A stretch of 6,847 nt of DNA from Clostridia bacterium (GTDB lineage Bacteria; Bacillota; Clostridia; Lachnospirales; Cellulosilyticaceae): NCBI GenBank assembly GCA_029256345.1, contig JAQSYC010000212.1, forward strand, positions 1 to 6,847. The letters are read 5' to 3'. The position numbers and the translations under genes are program-made. The notes under the pieces were generated by a model. That model made no database searches and was not told the origin of the DNA. It saw only the letters and a list, made by a program, of their open reading frames with translations. Below are positions 3,781 through 6,847 of the stretch, piece after piece. Each line of letters opens with the position of its first letter. Position 1 is the first letter of the stretch.

Positions 3781-6462
3781 TCACCTTCCTCTTTTTTTTG
3801 CAAAAAAATTCTTCACACTTTTCCCTGCAATTCTGCCTTGGCGTTTGATAACATGTTTGATAACTATAGGTTTCATATCTTTAAAATCCACACCAGCACT
3901 ATCGTATTTTCTTATCAGTGAAATGGCGTCAAATTTGCATTTTGTAGTACAAACTCCGCAGCCCACACATTGGTATTGATCTACATTCACTGCGCCGCAG
4001 CCAAGGCAACGTTCAGTTTCCTTCTCTATTTGTTCTTCAGTAAAGATCGTACGTAAATCCTTAAAGGTTTCTTTTGATTTGCTTCCCTCCACATGAAGTG
4101 CTCTTTGCCTAGGTAACCTATCATAGCCGTCCATGTTTAAGTTTTCTTTATCAAGCGCATGATATTCTCTTTCACGGCTTATTGTCAGGTTATCTCCATG
4201 AATATAACGATGAATTGAAATGGCCCCTTGCTTTCCTAAAGCAATAGCATCTATAGCAAACTTAGGACCTGTTACAGCATCTCCGCCGGCAAATACATCC
4301 GCTTCACTTGTCTCGAAAGTGATTGAATCAGCTTTTATTGTCTTATTTGGATTTAATGTGATTTTAGAATCCTTTAACAATCCGCCTAAGTCTATTCCTT
4401 GACCAACTGAAACTAGCACATTGTTTGCTTTAACAACCTTTGTTGTATTTTCATCATATTTAGGATTAAATCTTCTATTTTCATCGAAGACAGAAATACA
4501 TTTTTTGAATTCTACACCAACAATATGTCCATTTTCATGAAGCATTCGTTTTGGACCCCAAGAATTGTTGATAACAATACCTTCTGACAAGGCTTCTTCA
4601 ATTTCTTCCTCAAGAGCAGGCATTTCTTGTCTACTTTCTAAACAATACATATCTATTTGCGTGGCACCAACTCTTTCTGCCGTTCTGGCAACGTCAATAG
4701 CAACATTTCCACCGCCAATGACAAGTGCTGGTCCTTCCATTTTCACCGTTTCCCCTAGACTGACTTTGCGTAAGAAATCGACACCAGTTATGACACCTGC
4801 CGCTTCTTCACCCTCAAGACCTAGATTCTTACCTGTTTGAGCGCCAATTGCTACATAAAAGGCTTTGTAGCCATCCTTTCTTAACTCGGGGAGCGTAACA
4901 TCCTTGCCCACCTCAACGCCTGCTTTAAATGCTACTCCTAATTCCCTCAAAATGTCTATTTCCGCATTGACCACTTCTTTTTCTAGTCTAAAGGATGGAA
5001 TACCCAGTGTTAACATACCACCAAGCACTTTTTGTTTTTCAAATACTGTTACCTTATAACCCTGAACTGCCAGAAAATAAGCACAAGAAAGTCCGGCAGG
5101 GCCGCCGCCAACGACAGCAACTTTTTCTAATCTTTCTGCGTTCTTTTCAGGTACAAATCGATCTTTGGTATTCAAATCCTGCTCTGCAATAAATTTTTTG
5201 ATATCATCAACAGCAATGGCTTCATCTACATCCGCCCTTGTACAAGCAGATTCACACTTTCTTGGACAAATGCGTCCGCAGATTGCAGGAAGTGGATTTT
5301 CTTTCTTAATAAGCTCCAATGCTTCTCTATACTTTCCTTGAGATGCCATCTTGATATATCCTTGAATAGCTATGTGAGCTGGACATTCCGATTTACACGG
5401 GCTTGTTCCACCCTCATCAACAATCTTACGGTGGCGGTAATCAGGATTCCATTTGGCTTTTCCCCACTGAGTATCATATGGTGTTTCCTGCTCCTTAGGA
5501 ACGATAATAGGTGTCTTCACACACAAATTTTGTCCCAGTGTTGCTGCATTAGATTGGCAATTTTCCACACACTCTCCACAAGCGACACATTTATCTTTAT
5601 CCACGACTGCTACATAGTTTGATCTTGACCAATCAGGATTTCTATAAAGATTTGCATTTCTAAGGCCAAAGCAAGAACATCCACAACAATTACAAATAGC
5701 CAGGGCATTTCCAGGCCCCGATAGATTGGGTATAGAATGTACCATTCCCTCTTTTTCAGCTTTTCTGCAAATAGCAATAGCTTCTTCCCTAGTAATTTCC
5801 CGGCCTTTTCCTGTACGAATATAGTACTCAGCCGCGGGTCCAAGCTGGATACACATTTCTTCAACCGTGTGCCCACACCCCTCACCAATCACTCTCATAG
5901 ATGTGCGGCATGCACAATCAGCCACAGAAAAAACCTCATGTTTATTAAGCAGATAGGCAATTTCCTCATAAGAGGCTCTTCTTGTATCCCCCTCAATGGC
6001 ACTTTCGATTGGGATAACTCTCATTACCCCAAGTCCTACTGGAATATTTCCTGCCATTAATACACCTAATTTCCTGGTGTATTCTTCAAAACATTCCGCA
6101 ATGACTGGATACTTTTTAACATTTTCCTTGTTTACAACCATGTATTCCATTACACCAGGAACAAAAAGTTCAAGGCAGTATTTATCGACGCCGCCTTCTT
6201 TTTCGACTTTAATGGAGCCATCAAGCGCCATTTTATATAAAATCTTTCCTACTTCAACTACTGGTTTTCCAGAAAGTTTGGCGACTTCCTCTACCGTTTT
6301 ATACTTGCGAATCTCCAGATTAAGTGCTATTTCCGCCATTTCATCTGTCGTAACGGGCTCAAGAATTCTGTATTCTGGGTCTGTTGGTTTTACTTTTACT
6401 ATCCCGCCTGTAATCCCCGCAGCAATCTTATTTGCCAGTTCAAGTACTTTTTTCTTTACCAT
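3781..6462 (-). CDS. Multidomain Fe-S/FAD pyridine-nucleotide oxidoreductase (GltD/SfrB-like)
   Basis: This is a predicted cytoplasmic electron-transfer flavoprotein of 893 residues. Domain order: a winged-helix-like segment (about 38-100); a Cys-rich Fe-S domain with CACR (183-186), Cys196, Cys204 and CNCCGCSC (257-264); a ferredoxin motif CVACGECVENC (292-302); a GltD-type N-terminal cluster region with Cys356, Cys360 and CGRICPRKCESAC (395-407); the FAD site VVGGGPAG (450-457) with GGMLTLGIPSFR (481-492); the NAD(P) site VIGGGNVAIDVART (581-594); the FAD-closing AGGDAVTGP (725-733); and a C-terminal CLGC (819-822) plus CVGCGVCTTKC (832-842). The tail is strongly basic. The architecture suits electron exchange between NAD(P)H and ferredoxin or another Fe-S partner, as in glutamate synthase small subunit relatives. 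The reaction is not determined, and no GltB partner is visible. The ATG at 6462 is preferred over one at 6504 because AAAGGGG lies 8 nt upstream. It is sandwiched between hypB (67 nt upstream) and hypA (6 nt downstream). Confidence 0.88.
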   Translation of the reverse strand: MVKKKVLELANKIAAGITGGIVKVKPTDPEYRILEPVTTDEMAEIALNLEIRKYKTVEEVAKLSGKPVVEVGKILYKMALDGSIKVEKEGGVDKYCLELFVPGVMEYMVVNKENVKKYPVIAECFEEYTRKLGVLMAGNIPVGLGVMRVIPIESAIEGDTRRASYEEIAYLLNKHEVFSVADCACRTSMRVIGEGCGHTVEEMCIQLGPAAEYYIRTGKGREITREEAIAICRKAEKEGMVHSIPNLSGPGNALAICNCCGCSCFGLRNANLYRNPDWSRSNYVAVVDKDKCVACGECVENCQSNAATLGQNLCVKTPIIVPKEQETPYDTQWGKAKWNPDYRHRKIVDEGGTSPCKSECPAHIAIQGYIKMASQGKYREALELIKKENPLPAICGRICPRKCESACTRADVDEAIAVDDIKKFIAEQDLNTKDRFVPEKNAERLEKVAVVGGGPAGLSCAYFLAVQGYKVTVFEKQKVLGGMLTLGIPSFRLEKEVVNAEIDILRELGVAFKAGVEVGKDVTLPELRKDGYKAFYVAIGAQTGKNLGLEGEEAAGVITGVDFLRKVSLGETVKMEGPALVIGGGNVAIDVARTAERVGATQIDMYCLESRQEMPALEEEIEEALSEGIVINNSWGPKRMLHENGHIVGVEFKKCISVFDENRRFNPKYDENTTKVVKANNVLVSVGQGIDLGGLLKDSKITLNPNKTIKADSITFETSEADVFAGGDAVTGPKFAIDAIALGKQGAISIHRYIHGDNLTISREREYHALDKENLNMDGYDRLPRQRALHVEGSKSKETFKDLRTIFTEEQIEKETERCLGCGAVNVDQYQCVGCGVCTTKCKFDAISLIRKYDSAGVDFKDMKPIVIKHVIKRQGRIAGKSVKNFFAKKRGR
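3782..3790 (-). promoter_or_regulatory. Ribosome binding site for the TTG start of hypA
   Basis: AGGAAGGTG on the minus strand sits 8 nt before the TTG at 3774 and overlaps the stop codon of the upstream gene (3781-3783), consistent with tight operon spacing. Confidence 0.75.
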
Positions 6463-6470
6463 ATTGATTT

Positions 6471-6477
6471 CCCCTTT
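6471..6477 (-). promoter_or_regulatory. Ribosome binding site deciding the flavoprotein start
   Basis: AAAGGGG on the minus strand, 8 nt before ATG at 6462, favours this start over the upstream in-frame ATG at 6504, whose 14-residue extension (MFRVSRFWLKGEIN) does not look like part of the domain. Confidence 0.7.
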
Positions 6478-6529
6478 CAGCCAAAACCTAGATACTCTAA
6501 ACAACTCTCATTATGTTATATGCTGCTGA

Positions 6530-6847
6530 TTATTCTTTCTCGTTCCACGCTTTCACTTCGGTACGTATCCAGTCGACCCACGCAGAAGTTCCCTCCCCGG
6601 TTTTAGCAGAGATTGGGATAACCTTGATATTTGGGTTCAACTTTTTTACCCATTCTTTCACTGCCTCTAAATCAAAATCAAAATAGCCTATTGCATCCAT
6701 CTTGTTAATTAATAAAACGTCTACAATAGAAAACATTAAAGGATATTTTAGAGGTTTGTCATCTCCCTCCGGTATACTTAAAATCATCGCATTTTTTGAT
6801 GCTCCGGTGTCAAATTCTGCTGGACATACCAAATTTCCAACATTTTC
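6530..6847 (-). CDS. hypB: Hydrogenase/nickel-insertion GTPase HypB, 3' part, truncated by window edge
   Basis: HypB is a SIMIBI-class GTPase that drives nickel delivery with HypA during [NiFe]-hydrogenase maturation. The visible 105 C-terminal residues start mid-protein with ENVGNLVCPAEFD, the hallmark HypB segment with a metal-binding Cys, followed by EGDDKPLKYPLMF, the G4 motif NKMD (48-51 of the visible part) and the G5-like SAKTGEG. The frame is open to the last base of the window, so the P-loop, any His-rich N-terminal region and the true start lie outside; the ATG-like codon at 6832 is an internal TTG. Most homologues have SFDLG after the CPA; here it is EFDTG. The stop is 67 nt before the flavoprotein start, on the same strand. 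Confidence 0.95.
   Translation of the reverse strand, partial: ENVGNLVCPAEFDTGASKNAMILSIPEGDDKPLKYPLMFSIVDVLLINKMDAIGYFDFDLEAVKEWVKKLNPNIKVIPISAKTGEGTSAWVDWIRTEVKAWNEKE

Noticed and set aside
5610..5888. 92-codon minus-strand frame
   Set aside because: It overlaps the flavoprotein gene in another frame on the same strand and has no recognisable domain.
6463..6504. 14-residue N-terminal extension of the flavoprotein
   Set aside because: The upstream ATG has no ribosome binding site, whereas the ATG at 6462 has AAAGGGG at good spacing.
5996..6529. 177-codon open frame on the + strand, plus other + strand frames at 4220-4402, 4565-4840, 4995-5192, 5338-5622 and 5737-6060
   Set aside because: All lie antisense to the well-supported 893-residue flavoprotein, have Ser/Pro/Phe-rich compositions typical of reverse-complement frames, and match no family.

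Overview
The window looks like a low-GC Gram-positive anaerobe of the Clostridia or a related class. The grounds are AT-rich intergenic DNA, purine-rich Shine-Dalgarno sites, TTG start codons, a ykkC-type riboswitch with an intrinsic terminator, and nickel-enzyme maturation genes beside a cysteine-rich flavoprotein. I cannot name a genus.

Left end (1-753, + strand): the 3' two-thirds of an RsmH-family 16S rRNA methyltransferase gene, followed by a strong intrinsic terminator whose arms resemble IS3-family insertion sequence ends. Every protein gene to the right is on the minus strand.

Middle (917-3432, minus strand): reading in the direction of transcription, there is about 960 bp without a long gene, then rarD (a 10-TM EamA/DMT transporter), then a TrhA/hemolysin-III-like membrane protein that appears to have lost an internal segment. 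The gap holds a convincing guanidine-I (ykkC) riboswitch with its terminator about 190 nt upstream of rarD. It also holds a compact structured element with a possible 18-codon ORF whose ribosome binding site is self-sequestered, a further inverted repeat, and a short protein-like tail after hypA. The riboswitch upstream of a RarD-type carrier suggests that rarD is switched on by guanidine or a related ykkC ligand.

Right end (3433-6847, minus strand): a compact probable operon, hypB (partial), then an 893-residue Fe-S/FAD oxidoreductase, then hypA. HypA and HypB deliver nickel to [NiFe] hydrogenase. The large protein combines a winged-helix-like N-terminus, a Cys-rich Fe-S domain, a ferredoxin cluster, a GltD-like FAD/NAD(P) module and a C-terminal ferredoxin motif. 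Its position between the two nickel chaperone genes suggests a link to hydrogenase or another nickel enzyme, but its substrate cannot be read from sequence.

No tRNA, rRNA, CRISPR array or intact transposase gene was seen.
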